A stretch of DNA of 64,000 bases from Marininema mesophilum (lineage in GTDB: Bacteria; Bacillota; Bacilli; Thermoactinomycetales; DSM-45169): the NCBI RefSeq assembly GCF_900106775.1, contig NZ_FNNQ01000002.1:238374-302373 (forward strand). The letters are read 5' to 3'. The position numbers and the translations under genes were made by a program. Below the pieces are notes generated by a model that searched no databases, was not told where the DNA came from, and worked only from the letters and a program-made list of their open reading frames with translations. Positions 41,981 to 51,204 of this stretch are shown piece after piece (the stretch's first letter is position 1; each line of letters starts with the position of its first letter).

Positions 41981-43207
41981 ATGAATATACGTGTGCATAA
42001 ATTCGGCGGAACATCAGTAGCTACTCCTGAATTACGAACGAGAGTCATCCATCATATTAAGCAGGCGAGGGCAGAGAAGTGTGCCCTTGTCGTTGTAGTT
42101 TCAGCGATGGGGCGTAAAGGAGATCCTTATGCGACCGATACATTTATAGAGTGGATTGGTCAAAATGGGCACTCACTTTCCCCTCGGGAGCAGGATTTAT
42201 TGCTCTCCTGTGGGGAGATTATCTCAGCCTCAACCCTATCCAGTCTTTTAAACGAAGAAGGAATTTCTAATACCGTATTGACAGGTGGGCAAGCTGGTAT
42301 TATTACTAATAATAAATATACAGATGCTCAGATTGTTACCATTAACCCTGCTCGCGTGCGAGAAGAGTTGGAACAAGGAAACGTGGTAGTTCTAGCTGGA
42401 TTCCAAGGTAGAACGACTGAGGGAGAAGTTACCACGCTAGGCCGAGGGGGTAGCGATACGACTGCTACAGCTCTAGGTGTTGCGCTAGAGGCGGAAGTGG
42501 TGGATATCTTCACCGATGTAGAAGGGATCATGACTGCCGATCCTCGCATCGTTGAAGATGCCTCTCCCCTTGAAACGGTAACTTACACAGAGATCTGTAA
42601 CTTAGCATTCCAAGGTGCGAAGGTGATTCATCCTCGAGCTGTGGAACTTGCCATGCAGACTAATGTGCCGATTCGTGTGCGCTCAACGATGAGCGATCAT
42701 ACGGGCACACTTGTTACGAATATCCATGAAAAGGATAAAGTAGCAGGTGAGGTGGGTGAACGGGTCATTACAGGCATTACACAAATGGCCAATGTTACAC
42801 AAATTAAAGTGGCTGCAAAAGAAGGCGAGTACGACCTTCAATTTACCGTTTTTAAAGCGATGGCAGAGAACGGGATCAGTGTAGACTTTATCAGCATCAA
42901 TCCGAGTGGAATTGCTTATACGGTTTATGACCATGTAGCAGAGCAGGCACGTGATATCCTCCGTTCTCTAGGATTTGAGCCTGAACTCCATCGAAGTTGT
43001 GCAAAAGTATCTGTTGTTGGAGCTGGAATTGCGGGTGTACCTGGAGTCATGTCTCGCATCGCCGAAGCGCTCACGGAAAAGGATATTCAAATTCTCCAGT
43101 CTGCAGATTCCCATACGACGATCTGGGTGTTGGTCAAAGGAGATGATATGGTGAATGCCGTGCGTTCCCTTCATCATAAATTTGATCTCCATAAAGCGTA
43201 TATTTAA
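41981..43207 (+). CDS. dapG: Aspartokinase I
   Basis: Phosphorylates aspartate, the first step of the lysine/dipicolinate route. 408 residues. Kinase motifs HKFGGTSVATPELR, VVVSAMGRKGDPYATD, LGRGGSDTTATALG and VIHPRAVELAMQTNVP. Two C-terminal ACT domains (about 265-405: QIKVAAKEGEYDLQFTVFKA and KVSVVGAGIAGVPGVMSRIA) give feedback control, in dapG of Bacillus by diaminopimelate. ATG 41981 with agaaggg. Confidence 0.96.
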   Translation: MNIRVHKFGGTSVATPELRTRVIHHIKQARAEKCALVVVVSAMGRKGDPYATDTFIEWIGQNGHSLSPREQDLLLSCGEIISASTLSSLLNEEGISNTVLTGGQAGIITNNKYTDAQIVTINPARVREELEQGNVVVLAGFQGRTTEGEVTTLGRGGSDTTATALGVALEAEVVDIFTDVEGIMTADPRIVEDASPLETVTYTEICNLAFQGAKVIHPRAVELAMQTNVPIRVRSTMSDHTGTLVTNIHEKDKVAGEVGERVITGITQMANVTQIKVAAKEGEYDLQFTVFKAMAENGISVDFISINPSGIAYTVYDHVAEQARDILRSLGFEPELHRSCAKVSVVGAGIAGVPGVMSRIAEALTEKDIQILQSADSHTTIWVLVKGDDMVNAVRSLHHKFDLHKAYI

Positions 43208-43265
43208 TAAAAGTAAATCAATCCAGCAATCATTAGATAGATCGGTTTTTAGGGGGTTGGACACT

Positions 43266-44150
43266 GTGAAATTTGTCAGAATCATGACAGCGATGATCAC
43301 ACCGATGAATGCTGAGTGTGACATCGACTGGAGTGGTGTAGAGGCGGTTCTTGAACACCTAGTGGCAACTGGGACAGAAGGGGTTGTCGTCTCTGGAACA
43401 ACTGGGGAATCCCCAACGCTTACCCATGAAGAAAAAGTGCAATTATACACTTTTGTCGCGGAGAAGGCGAGGGGACGTGTCAAAGTGATCGCGGGTGCAG
43501 GAAGTAACAATACACGCGCCAGCATGGAATTAACTAAAGAAGCAACCGCTTGTGGTGTGGATGGGATCATGTTAGTTGCTCCCTATTACAACAAACCGAC
43601 CCAAGAAGGGTTATATCAACACTTTCGTACAATCGCAAAGTCAACTACCCTGCCAGTGATGGTTTATAACGTACCTGGCCGTACATCCGTGAATATGAGT
43701 GCCGACACCATGGTCCGCTTGGCGTCCGATGTAGAAAACATCACGGCGATCAAAGAGGCTAGCGGCAACTTAGTACAAGTGATGGATGTTATCACCAATA
43801 AACCAATTGATGTAGAAGTGCATAGTGGGGTGGATGAATTAAATCTCCCTTATCTCTCGGTCGGGGGAAATGGAGCAGTTAGCGTGGCAAGCCACTTAGT
43901 GGGTCAAGAAATGAAGGAGATGTTTGAAGCCTTTGATCGGGGTGAGATCGCTCAAGCAGCCCAGATCCAACGTAAGCACCTCCCTCTAATTCGGGCTTTG
44001 TTCATGACTTCTAGCCCTGCGCCTCTGAAGTATGCACTGAGTCGCATAGGGGTTTGTGATGAACATGTACGGATGCCAGTGATTCCACTATCTGAAGAGG
44101 AAAAAGAGGTCATGAATCATCTTCTCGAGGATTTACAAATCCTGCGATAA
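43266..44150 (+). CDS. dapA: 4-hydroxy-tetrahydrodipicolinate synthase
   Basis: Condenses pyruvate with aspartate semialdehyde; product is the branch point to lysine and dipicolinate. 294 residues from GTG 43266 (taggggg nine bases before); the longer frame from 43155 would overlap dapG heavily. Key residues: GTTGESPTL (Thr-Thr), Tyr in VMVYNVPGRT, Schiff-base Lys in AIKEASGN. Followed by a strong terminator that closes the operon. Confidence 0.97.
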   Translation: MKFVRIMTAMITPMNAECDIDWSGVEAVLEHLVATGTEGVVVSGTTGESPTLTHEEKVQLYTFVAEKARGRVKVIAGAGSNNTRASMELTKEATACGVDGIMLVAPYYNKPTQEGLYQHFRTIAKSTTLPVMVYNVPGRTSVNMSADTMVRLASDVENITAIKEASGNLVQVMDVITNKPIDVEVHSGVDELNLPYLSVGGNGAVSVASHLVGQEMKEMFEAFDRGEIAQAAQIQRKHLPLIRALFMTSSPAPLKYALSRIGVCDEHVRMPVIPLSEEEKEVMNHLLEDLQILR

Positions 44151-44164
44151 TCGCTTATACCATC

Positions 44165-44208
44165 AAAAAAGTTGCTGACATAGATAATATTATGTCAGCA
44201 ACTTTTTT
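44165..44208 (+). terminator. Terminator of the dpaAB-asd-dapG-dapA operon
   Basis: Arms aaaaaagttgctgacat and atgtcagcaactttttt. Confidence 0.92.
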
Positions 44209-44379
44209 GTAGAGGGACCATTTCTAACTATTCATTCCTGAATGGATCGCGTTACCTAAATGGAGAACATCCTACATCAAATTACCGAGGGATGATTAAT
44301 CCTCACTCCTGAGGGAAATCTAATATTACAGTAGATGCGTCCGTCTTTTCAGGAACCGTTTTCTTTTTTCAGGGATTTC

Positions 44380-44409
44380 TTGCAAGCGGATTCGGCAATC
44401 GTGTATAAT
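44380..44409 (+). promoter_or_regulatory. Sigma-A promoter for the RNase J gene
   Basis: TTGCAA (44380-44385) and TATAAT (44404-44409) with an 18-base spacer. The 170 bases before it, after the dapA terminator, hold nothing I recognise. Confidence 0.75.
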
Positions 44410-44482
44410 GTGCCTAAGTGACTTGTGCGGTTATATGGGTGATGGACAACAATTGAATAATTTACAGGAGGAATTTTTTTTG

Positions 44483-46159
44483 ATGAAAAACAACTCACGA
44501 AGCAAACTATCTGTTTTTGCTCTCGGTGGGTTGGACGAAATCGGGAAAAATATGTACGTGGTGCGGTACGGAGACGATATCATCGTCATCGATTCCGGCC
44601 TGATGTTTCCAGAGGAGGAGATGTTGGGGATCGATGTGGTGATCCCAGACATCACGTACTTATTAGAAAATCGGGAAAAAGTGCGTGGTATTCTGCTGAC
44701 GCACGGGCATGAGGATCATATCGGGGGACTTCCATACATTTTACGGGAACTGAATGTTCCAATCTACGGGACGAAATTGACACTCGGACTGGTTGAGCAT
44801 AAGCTACGTGAGGCACATTTGCTCAATCAGACCAAGCGGATTATCGTCAACAATCGCTCGGAAGTGACACTGGGGTCGATCCGAGCAAGTTTCTTCAAAG
44901 TAAATCACAGCATACCTGATTCTGTCGGAATTGCTTTAGAAACACCAGAAGGAACGGTGGTTCATACAGGGGACTTTAAGTTTGATATGACCCCGGTTAA
45001 TTCGAACATGGCAGATATGCACAAGATGGCGGAAATCGGCAAAAAAGGCGTCTTGTGTCTACTATCCGATAGTACCAATGCTGAACGACCTGGATTTACA
45101 GGTTCGGAACGGAATGTCGGGGAAGCACTTGCAGAGATCTTCCGTATTGGGAGACAGCGGGTGATTGTAGCTACCTTTGCATCCAATATTTCCCGTATTC
45201 AGCAGGTGGTGGACGCTGCCCGGGACCATAACCGGAAGCTAGCAGTAATCGGACGCAGTATGGTTAATGCGGTAAATATCTCCATGGAACTTGGCTATTT
45301 GCGTGTTCCTCCCGATCTATTGATCGATCCAGATGAGATTAACCGACTCCCAGCACATAAAGTAGCCGTCATCTCGACGGGTAGCCAAGGTGAGCCGATG
45401 AGTGCTCTTACCCGCATGGCCCATGGTGCTCACAGGAAGATCGAGATTCTTCCAGGAGATACTGTGGTTCTCGCGGCTACCCCAATCCCAGGAAATGAGA
45501 AGACTGTTGCTAAAACCGTAGATCAGTTATACCGTGTTGGGGCCAACGTGATTTATAGCGCCAATTCCTCAAATGGTGTACACGTTTCTGGACACGGTTC
45601 CCAGGAAGACCTCAAACTCATGCTAAATCTCATGCAACCCAAATATTTTCTCCCGATTCATGGTGAGCACCGGATGTTACGGGCTCACGGCCAACTAGCC
45701 GAATCCATAGGAGTAAGACCGGAAAATGTATTCATCTGTGATAACGGTGATACAGTGGAATTCTCCAGTGGCAAAGCTCGCTACGGTTCAAAAATCACAA
45801 CTGGTAAAGTCTTAATCGACGGACTCGGTATAGGAGACGTAGGTAATATTGTCCTCCGTGATCGTAAGCTCTTATCCCAAGATGGAATACTCGTCGTTGT
45901 AGTCACCCTTAGCAAAAATAACGGTAAAATCCTTTCCGGTCCAGATATCATCTCTCGTGGCTTCGTATACGTACGCGAATCTGAAAAACTGCTTGAGGAA
46001 GCTAACCGCATTGTCACCCAAACGATGGAAAAATGTGCGAATGAACAAGTAAGTGAATGGGCTTCACTCAAGACAAGTATTCGTGAAGCACTGTCTCGGT
46101 TCTTATATGACCGAACGCGACGCCGTCCAATGATCCTGCCGATCATCATGGAAGTATAG
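44483..46159 (+). CDS. rnjB: Ribonuclease J
   Basis: Metallo-beta-lactamase/beta-CASP endo- and 5'-3' exoribonuclease, 558 residues. Zinc motif HGHEDHIGG, then HSIPDSVG, HTGDFKFDMTP, SDSTNAERPGFTGSERNV, beta-CASP motifs ATFASNISRIQQV, STGSQGEPMSALTRMAHG and VSGHGSQEDLKLM, and the terminal RRRPMILPIIMEV. ATG 44483 with acaggagga ten bases before; TTG at 44480 is an alternative. The position after dapA is that of B. subtilis rnjB, yet the HGHEDH motif is the complete, RnjA-like one (B. subtilis RnjB has HGHDEN). So it is probably a fully active enzyme; I use rnjB for position only. Confidence 0.92.
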   Translation: MKNNSRSKLSVFALGGLDEIGKNMYVVRYGDDIIVIDSGLMFPEEEMLGIDVVIPDITYLLENREKVRGILLTHGHEDHIGGLPYILRELNVPIYGTKLTLGLVEHKLREAHLLNQTKRIIVNNRSEVTLGSIRASFFKVNHSIPDSVGIALETPEGTVVHTGDFKFDMTPVNSNMADMHKMAEIGKKGVLCLLSDSTNAERPGFTGSERNVGEALAEIFRIGRQRVIVATFASNISRIQQVVDAARDHNRKLAVIGRSMVNAVNISMELGYLRVPPDLLIDPDEINRLPAHKVAVISTGSQGEPMSALTRMAHGAHRKIEILPGDTVVLAATPIPGNEKTVAKTVDQLYRVGANVIYSANSSNGVHVSGHGSQEDLKLMLNLMQPKYFLPIHGEHRMLRAHGQLAESIGVRPENVFICDNGDTVEFSSGKARYGSKITTGKVLIDGLGIGDVGNIVLRDRKLLSQDGILVVVVTLSKNNGKILSGPDIISRGFVYVRESEKLLEEANRIVTQTMEKCANEQVSEWASLKTSIREALSRFLYDRTRRRPMILPIIMEV

Positions 46160-46176
46160 TCGGTAGTGATGACATT

Positions 46177-46215
46177 AGAACCGCAATCCCTTTATTATCA
46201 AGGGATTGCGGTTCT
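46177..46215. terminator. Hairpin after the RNase J gene
   Basis: Arms agaaccgcaatccct and agggattgcggttct. No clear T-run follows. Confidence 0.65.
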
Positions 46216-46307
46216 GTTATGTTGCCATTTATCTACTATGACCATTTTCTTCACATGAATCATTTTTTGAAGTCTATTCCCCACCTTTCAAATCAGCTGA
46301 TATGATC

Positions 46308-46544
46308 TTACCCAATAAATGCTTCTTCCGCCGCCATTGGAGCAAACATGGAACTAGAGGAAGTTCGTTCTGTATTTAAACTCGTAATCATTTTCTCATC
46401 TACCATCGATGGGGTAAATCGTTCTTTTCCATCGATTCTCCTCTCGAATTTGTTCTCGTGAAAACAGACTGCAACGAAAGATCCCAACACCCCTGATAAG
46501 TACAATGCGGATTCCAAATATTCTTTTTGAACAGCTTGCTTCAT
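46308..46544 (-). CDS. Hypothetical 78-residue protein or gene remnant
   Basis: Minus-strand frame starting MKQAVQKEYLESALYLSGVL and containing SFVAVCFHENKFERRIDGKE, ending in a Ser-rich tail and MAAEEAFIG. Codons are gene-like and the frame continues 20 codons upstream without a good start, so it may be the 3' part of a damaged gene. No ribosome site found. Not recognised. The other 450 bases up to 47003 are AT-rich and contain only the promoter region of the next gene. Confidence 0.35.
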   Translation of the reverse strand: MKQAVQKEYLESALYLSGVLGSFVAVCFHENKFERRIDGKERFTPSMVDEKMITSLNTERTSSSSMFAPMAAEEAFIG

Positions 46545-46689
46545 TTGCTCGATTAAGATTTCTTGTAGGCTTCCCTTACTGATGACACAGCCACTTCTAA
46601 TTTAAACTGTGATTTTCATACGTAGCTCTTCAGGTGCCAGTAGGTTTGTATATTCTTTAAGTCTTCTTGTTTCTCCTATTATTTTAGCT

Positions 46690-47003
46690 TATAAGCATTT
46701 TTATATTTACTGATAATTATACAATTAAACTTATTATAATAATGTAATTATATTGAAATATATCGTGGATGGAATCGAATAACTCTTATAGGTTGGTTTA
46801 GTGGATTTACACATAAAAAACAGTCTTTATCAATAAAATCGACACTTTGTTATATTACAGATTGCTTTTTTTTAATCAGATATAATACAAGTATGTTTGT
46901 ATATATTTACAAATATACTAACTATTTATGCTTGATTGAAATGAATAAATGTATAATAATTAATTGAAAGTTGTAAGTGCTCAATAAAAGGAGGAGTAAA
47001 GTC
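46690..47003 (+). repeat. Toxin-gene upstream region, copy 1 (similar to 50890-51204)
   Basis: Long AT-rich stretch sharing blocks with the region before the second toxin gene: gtaattatattg, tgttata(t/a)tacagattg, aatcagatataatac / aatcaaatataatac, catgcttgatt..aatgaa-type and attaattgaaa. Candidate promoter elements lie inside (tataataca near 46885). Confidence 0.65.
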
Positions 47004-47960
47004 ATGGGAAAATCATGCAGGAGATTGTGTATTTTCGTGATTGCCTTTTTACTCGTTGCTAGTGTTGGACTCACTGGAACTCTGAACTCAAAAGCATTTG
47101 CAGCAGAACCGACGTTTGTAGATTTTGATAAAGTAGTCAATGATGGTTGGTGTAAAGCTACCTATCCAGACACATCAGATCAGTGTGAAGCCAAGGTTAA
47201 CTGGGATAATACGAAATTGAATGTAACCAATGTAACTGTTACGAAAGAGGGGGAGCCTGAGGTAAGTACGGGACCCGACATGTATTTTGGAACAGCTAGA
47301 CTGACAAATAACTCCGATGATGCTCAGAATTTAAATAGCCAAGAGTTTTCAAAACAAGTTACGGAAACCCTATCTTCGACGGTTACCGAGGGGTTTAAAG
47401 TAGGAACGGAGGTAAGCCTTAACGCGACATTCATGGGACTTGGAACATCAACCAAACTGTCCACCGAATATAGCTTCAGCAATGCTGAAACGAAAACCAA
47501 CACGGATACGGTAACTTATACATCTCCACGACAAACTATCAAGGTTCCACCTCGTACAACCGCGATTGTGAAAGTGTATTTAAAACAAGTAAACGCAAAG
47601 GGGAAAGTAAACCTGAATGCGACACTTGGTACCGATGGTCTCCTTTGGCTAAATCACAAAGATCCGGATGGTACAACAGCGGTAAGAGGATGGGATACAT
47701 TTGATCAATTCAGATATTGGGATCAAAAAGGGTTATTGCCTCAAGAATTATCAGTAGATTATTCAGGGAAGAAAGTGCTCTTCAAAGGAAGCGGAGAATA
47801 TTCAGCAGAATATGGTACCGAATATCAGGTTGATGTGAGTTATGAGAAGCCAGATTCGGCAGATGGACTGTCAGAAAAACAATCACGGTCAGCAAATGAA
47901 GATAAAGATCAATACAAGCCCTATAGCTATAAAGTTCCAGTTAAAAAGGTTAAAAAGTAA
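47004..47960 (+). CDS. Secreted aerolysin-type beta-pore-forming protein (ETX/MTX2-like), copy 1
   Basis: 318 residues from ATG 47004, with aaaggaggag ahead. A signal peptide (LCIFVIAFLLVASVGLTG, cleavage after AFAA) directs export. Central sequence is that of the ETX/MTX2 superfamily: NNSDDAQNLNSQEFSKQVTE, TLSSTVTEGFKVGTEVSLNA, GTSTKLSTEYSFSNAET and TYTSPRQTIKVPPRTTAIVK. The Ser/Thr-rich alternating strand before it would be the insertion hairpin. Two Cys near the mature N-terminus (WCKA, QCEA) may pair. The C-terminus is Lys-rich. Relatives include epsilon toxin and mosquitocidal Mtx2/3, but also non-toxic homologs. Target unknown. Ended by a 23-bp hairpin. Paralog at 51205. Confidence 0.85.
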   Translation: MGKSCRRLCIFVIAFLLVASVGLTGTLNSKAFAAEPTFVDFDKVVNDGWCKATYPDTSDQCEAKVNWDNTKLNVTNVTVTKEGEPEVSTGPDMYFGTARLTNNSDDAQNLNSQEFSKQVTETLSSTVTEGFKVGTEVSLNATFMGLGTSTKLSTEYSFSNAETKTNTDTVTYTSPRQTIKVPPRTTAIVKVYLKQVNAKGKVNLNATLGTDGLLWLNHKDPDGTTAVRGWDTFDQFRYWDQKGLLPQELSVDYSGKKVLFKGSGEYSAEYGTEYQVDVSYEKPDSADGLSEKQSRSANEDKDQYKPYSYKVPVKKVKK

Positions 47961-47968
47961 CTGAATAT

Positions 47969-48018
47969 TTCTTTCACACAGAAGAGGCCTTGCTTAAGGC
48001 CTCTTCTGTGTGAAAGAA
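47969..48018. terminator. 23-bp perfect hairpin after toxin-like gene 1
   Basis: Left arm begins ttctttcacacagaagagg, loop gctt, exact right arm. No T-run beyond the arm; may act in both directions or stabilise the 3' end. Confidence 0.8.
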
Positions 48019-48230
48019 TAGGTATTCGGTGCAAGCCTAATTGAATTAGGAAAGGATGTTATAAGCAGCAACCCTAGAGAAGGGATTGCGGCTTTTTGGT
48101 TATAAAGGATTGATTCTCTCTCGAATGAAAACCTTATCTTTAAAAATATTTCTTTCCGGGAGATAAACATTGATTGGATCTGAACAAATTAAAAGATATT
48201 TTTATTCACTAGATTCATCTAATTCTACCT

Positions 48231-48464
48231 GCTTATTTGGCAAAGGGAATCGAGTTTGATGCTGTGATCATATACGATGCATCAAACGAAATATATGGAA
48301 GGGAATTTGAAAGGAAGCTCTTTTACACTGCATGTACGAGGGCCATGCATGAGCTACATCTTTTCTCTGTAGGAGAAATGAGTCGGTTTATGAATAATAT
48401 TCCAGCAAATTCGTATGAGATTACAGTGGAGACATTGAAAGCTGATGAATCCTCGGGGGATTAG
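48231..48464 (+). pseudogene. C-terminal fragment of a HelD/UvrD-like helicase
   Basis: About 77 codons read LAKGIEFDAVIIYDASNEIY, ERKLFYTACTRAMHELHLFS, the last helicase motifs (V and VI) of UvrD-like proteins, closest in my memory to HelD. The 700 N-terminal residues are missing; the frame opens without a ribosome site. A decayed remnant. Confidence 0.75.
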
Positions 48465-48508
48465 GGTTTCTACCAAGACGCTCAGCATGGGGCCGCAAAT
48501 GCAAATAA

Positions 48509-49087
48509 TTAAGGTTCATCGTATTCAGCTTCTTGGGATTCACTAAGGCTTTGATAGTGATAAAAAGTGTCGGGATTTTCGTTTTTCCATTGCCAGTACT
48601 TTTCGCCTTGAGCGATGGTTAAGCGGTCCAACCATAGTTCGAAATTCATATTAAGATAAGTACCGTCCTCAAAAGGTAAGACCGAGTCCATCCAAACAAG
48701 ATAGTCCTTATTGCCTTGAGTATACTGTTGCGTATCAATCACAAATCGACTGTCTAGATAATATGCAATTGGCATTACATACTTTGGCAAGTCATCAGTG
48801 TGATATTCAATAATCTTATTGAGGCTAAGTAAATCAAGGTCATCAAAGAGGAAAGCCCCATTGTGAAGGAGCAGAAACTGTTCGTAATCCTTGGGTAATG
48901 TCCATCCTGTTTTCTGTTGAAAAGCTATTAATTCTTCCATTGTGGCTGGATCGTTAAAGCCACATGCTACTTCCTCAAGATAACCGCCCTCTTGTTGGAT
49001 TTGCAATCGTTTTTGAGAGTTTAGGCGACTTTTTAACGCTTGAAGGGTTTTTGAAATTAACTCTCCCTCTTTCAAAAGAAACACCAC
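48509..49087 (-). CDS. SMI1/KNR4 (SUKH) family protein
   Basis: 192 residues, no signal peptide. The SUKH core is at about 45-165: CGFNDPATMEELIAFQQKTG, LPKDYEQFLLLHNGAFLFDD, LDLLSLNKIIEYHTD, LVWMDSVLPFEDGTYLN, FELWLDRLTIAQGEKYW. Many SUKH proteins are immunity partners of secreted nuclease or LXG toxins, such as YobK in Bacillus. No such toxin gene adjoins this one; the neighbours are a helicase and a TetR fragment. It may be an orphan immunity gene. Ribosome site is near ttgaaagaggga on the minus strand, with first codons of uncertain exact start. Confidence 0.8.
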   Translation of the reverse strand: MVFLLKEGELISKTLQALKSRLNSQKRLQIQQEGGYLEEVACGFNDPATMEELIAFQQKTGWTLPKDYEQFLLLHNGAFLFDDLDLLSLNKIIEYHTDDLPKYVMPIAYYLDSRFVIDTQQYTQGNKDYLVWMDSVLPFEDGTYLNMNFELWLDRLTIAQGEKYWQWKNENPDTFYHYQSLSESQEAEYDEP

Positions 49088-49188
49088 CTACTAGAGATCT
49101 CTGACCTTATAACCTTCTCCTACTTGGCGGAAAAAGTCCTGTTTTCGATCTAGGTGATGAAGGTTGCTTGCTTTTTTTCTTTTTTCGG

Positions 49189-49350
49189 CCAGATGGTGTA
49201 GCTGAAACTGGTTGATGCGGAAGCAGAGGCGGACAGACTGTACGCCTTTATCGACGCTTTGGCGCTACACATGATCCTGCAGCCTTCGCAGTATCCGATA
49301 TCCTATTGTGAATCACTGATTTCAGACCACCTTCATTCGTTATGCATGGG
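49189..49350 (+). pseudogene. C-terminal fragment of a TetR-type regulator
   Basis: The frame gives LVDAEAEADRLYAFIDALAL, HMILQPSQYP, the typical end of TetR ligand-binding domains, with no N-terminal DNA-binding part. It is followed by a perfect terminator at 49373. Confidence 0.55.
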
Positions 49351-49372
49351 AAGATAACTGTTATCTAAAAAA

Positions 49373-49417
49373 CGAAAAATAAGCCGGCTGACCACCATGC
49401 AGCCGGCTTATTTTTCG
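49373..49417. terminator. 18-bp perfect bidirectional terminator
   Basis: Arms cgaaaaataagccggctg and cagccggcttatttttcg. Confidence 0.9.
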
Positions 49418-49531
49418 TATGGCCAAAACGCTTTTAGTTGATATTGGTTTTCCTTGCACAGTCTCGGACTCCGGTAATATTTGCGTCAAATATCGAATAA
49501 CCTATTTGCAACAAGAAGGAGGTACTAATAT

Positions 49532-50059
49532 ATGAGTATTCCTGAGTTTCCCCAGCAACAACATAGACCCTCTAGGACAAAAGTCACCATGGATATCCTT
49601 GAATCCATTGCCTTGCAAGAAATAGCTCAATCCCATTTAATTAATGCAAACGCGGACAAAATGCAGGTATTACTTTCCCGATACAACAAGGGCGATCAAA
49701 GTTTGTCACTAACAGATATTGAGAGTAACCTGAACAAATTTATGACGAATTTGGTTCTACAAGAGTGGGTTACTCTCCAAAAATTAGATAGTATAGTTGC
49801 TTTCTATCAGCAGGGGAACGAAATAGATGAGGACGATAAAATTTTTGACGAAACCTATGTAGATTATTGGGATGATTCGGATAACAACTCCAATACGGAA
49901 AACAGAAATCCTAAAGTAAATAAAACGAACACCCAAGAGAAAAATAAAAAGGGTAAAAAACGCAAAACAACTAGCTATGACGATTCCTTAGATTATATTG
50001 AAGACGATCTCATAGAGGATGAAGGAAAGGGTTCTGATTATGGAAAGAAAGAAAAGTGA
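49532..50059 (+). CDS. Hypothetical protein with SIALQEIAQSHLINA motif, gene 1 of a pair
   Basis: 175 residues; ATG 49532 with agaaggagg. N-terminal helical part: MDILESIALQEIAQSHLINA followed by DKMQVLLSRYNKG. I recall a similar S-I-A-x-E-E-x-x-x-x-H-I-I-N-A-E-x-x-K-x-Q motif in many uncharacterised Bacillus proteins, some spore-associated, but cannot verify it. The C-terminal third is strongly charged, acidic then Lys-rich (DEDDKIFDETYVDYWDD, KNKKGKKRKTTS), as in spore-surface or coat proteins. Overlaps the next gene. Function unknown. Confidence 0.6.
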   Translation: MSIPEFPQQQHRPSRTKVTMDILESIALQEIAQSHLINANADKMQVLLSRYNKGDQSLSLTDIESNLNKFMTNLVLQEWVTLQKLDSIVAFYQQGNEIDEDDKIFDETYVDYWDDSDNNSNTENRNPKVNKTNTQEKNKKGKKRKTTSYDDSLDYIEDDLIEDEGKGSDYGKKEK

Positions 50060-50567
50060 AGGCGGTGATTTAGGCGATTCACTTGTAGGAATAAAAAAAA
50101 CATGGACTCATACTTCCAATATCATAGTACATGGAGAATTATCCGTCATTCAATTATTTAATATGGTGATCGTACTATACGAAGCGAAAATTGCTAATAT
50201 GGAAGATAATAAATTGTGTTATGCATATAAACTTCTGAATAATATCGAAATATTACAAAACATCATTCTAGGGAAGATAAATATATGTATTATTATTGAT
50301 GGATTGCAACAAGTTGTTAGGGAAGATTATTCATTAGAAAATACCTACTTTGGTTTGAGAAAAAAATTGAGCACTTGTTTTGATTATCACGATTCATATC
50401 TGCAAAGTCAGATAAAAGAGGTCACACAATATCCCGAAAAAAAGAGGAGGGTTCTTATGAACTTTTCTCCTCAATTCTTAAAGGTAGATACTCGTCTAGG
50501 TGAACCTTGGTTAGCCGGACAGGTTTGCCCTATAGAACTGGATCCTGAATTAGACTCCCATAGCTGA
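50040..50567 (+). CDS. Hypothetical protein, gene 2 of a pair
   Basis: 175 residues from ATG 50040, with gaaggaaaggg nine bases before; it overlaps the previous gene by 20 bases. It starts MERKKSEGGDLGDSLVGIKK and continues with long alternating hydrophobic helices (SVIQLFNMVIVLYEAKIANM, KLLNNIEILQNIILGKINIC) and ends SPQFLKVDTRLGEPWLAGQV. No transmembrane or enzymatic motif is evident; a helical bundle is likely. Coupled translation suggests a partner of the first product. Not recognised. Confidence 0.55.
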   Translation: MERKKSEGGDLGDSLVGIKKTWTHTSNIIVHGELSVIQLFNMVIVLYEAKIANMEDNKLCYAYKLLNNIEILQNIILGKINICIIIDGLQQVVREDYSLENTYFGLRKKLSTCFDYHDSYLQSQIKEVTQYPEKKRRVLMNFSPQFLKVDTRLGEPWLAGQVCPIELDPELDSHS

Positions 50568-50568
50568 C

Positions 50569-50646
50569 ATGAGCGCAAAAGGTTTCAAATCGAGCGATTT
50601 GGTGAAGGCCACCGAAATCGATATGAAGTACAGCGCGCATTCGTGA
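50569..50646 (+). other. 25-residue open frame, possibly a gene tail
   Basis: ATG to TGA reads MSAKGFKSSDLVKATEIDMK YSAHS-type sequence. No ribosome site; the helical composition suggests the C-terminal remnant of a longer gene. A strong terminator follows. Confidence 0.25.
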
Positions 50647-50650
50647 AATG

Positions 50651-50693
50651 AAAAAAGGCCTCCGCATCCGATAAAGCATGCGGAGGCCTTTTT
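50651..50693 (+). terminator. Intrinsic terminator
   Basis: Arms aaaaaggcctccgcat and atgcggaggccttttt. Confidence 0.88.
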
Positions 50694-50889
50694 GTGTCTA
50701 AAGGCCAAATTTCCTCAACAGTAGGTTTTAACTCCCTTGCAATGAGGCGAGCGGTATGGAAGTCGGGTCAGGTCGAATGTTTTTTAGTGCACTAATAGTG
50801 GATTCCTGTAAGGAGATAAAAGGGTGCACGAATCTGTTCTTGCTAGATAGCGACTTAGGGAAGAGTAGCTGGAGTGCATATTTGCGACT

Positions 50890-51204
50890 AAAAAATACAT
50901 ATTGATAAATTAAACAATTAATATTATTATCATGAAGTAATTATATTGGTAAAATATATATTTTTATCAAATTAATCGTATAGAATCCTGATTGAATAGG
51001 GCAATGAATAAGGTGTATAAACGGCTAATTATCAATATATTTGATGAATTGTTATAATACAGATTGATTTGATTTAATCAAATATAATACATTATATTTT
51101 TATTATTTTTACAAAAATTCTACATATTCATGCTTGATTAAAATGAATGTAGTGTATACACTATTAATTGAAAATTGTATAAGGTTAAAAAAGGGAGAAA
51201 AATC
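50890..51204 (+). repeat. Toxin-gene upstream region, copy 2
   Basis: Counterpart of 46690-47003; the shared blocks occur in the same order. The gene-free stretch 50700-50890 before it shows nothing recognisable. Confidence 0.65.
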
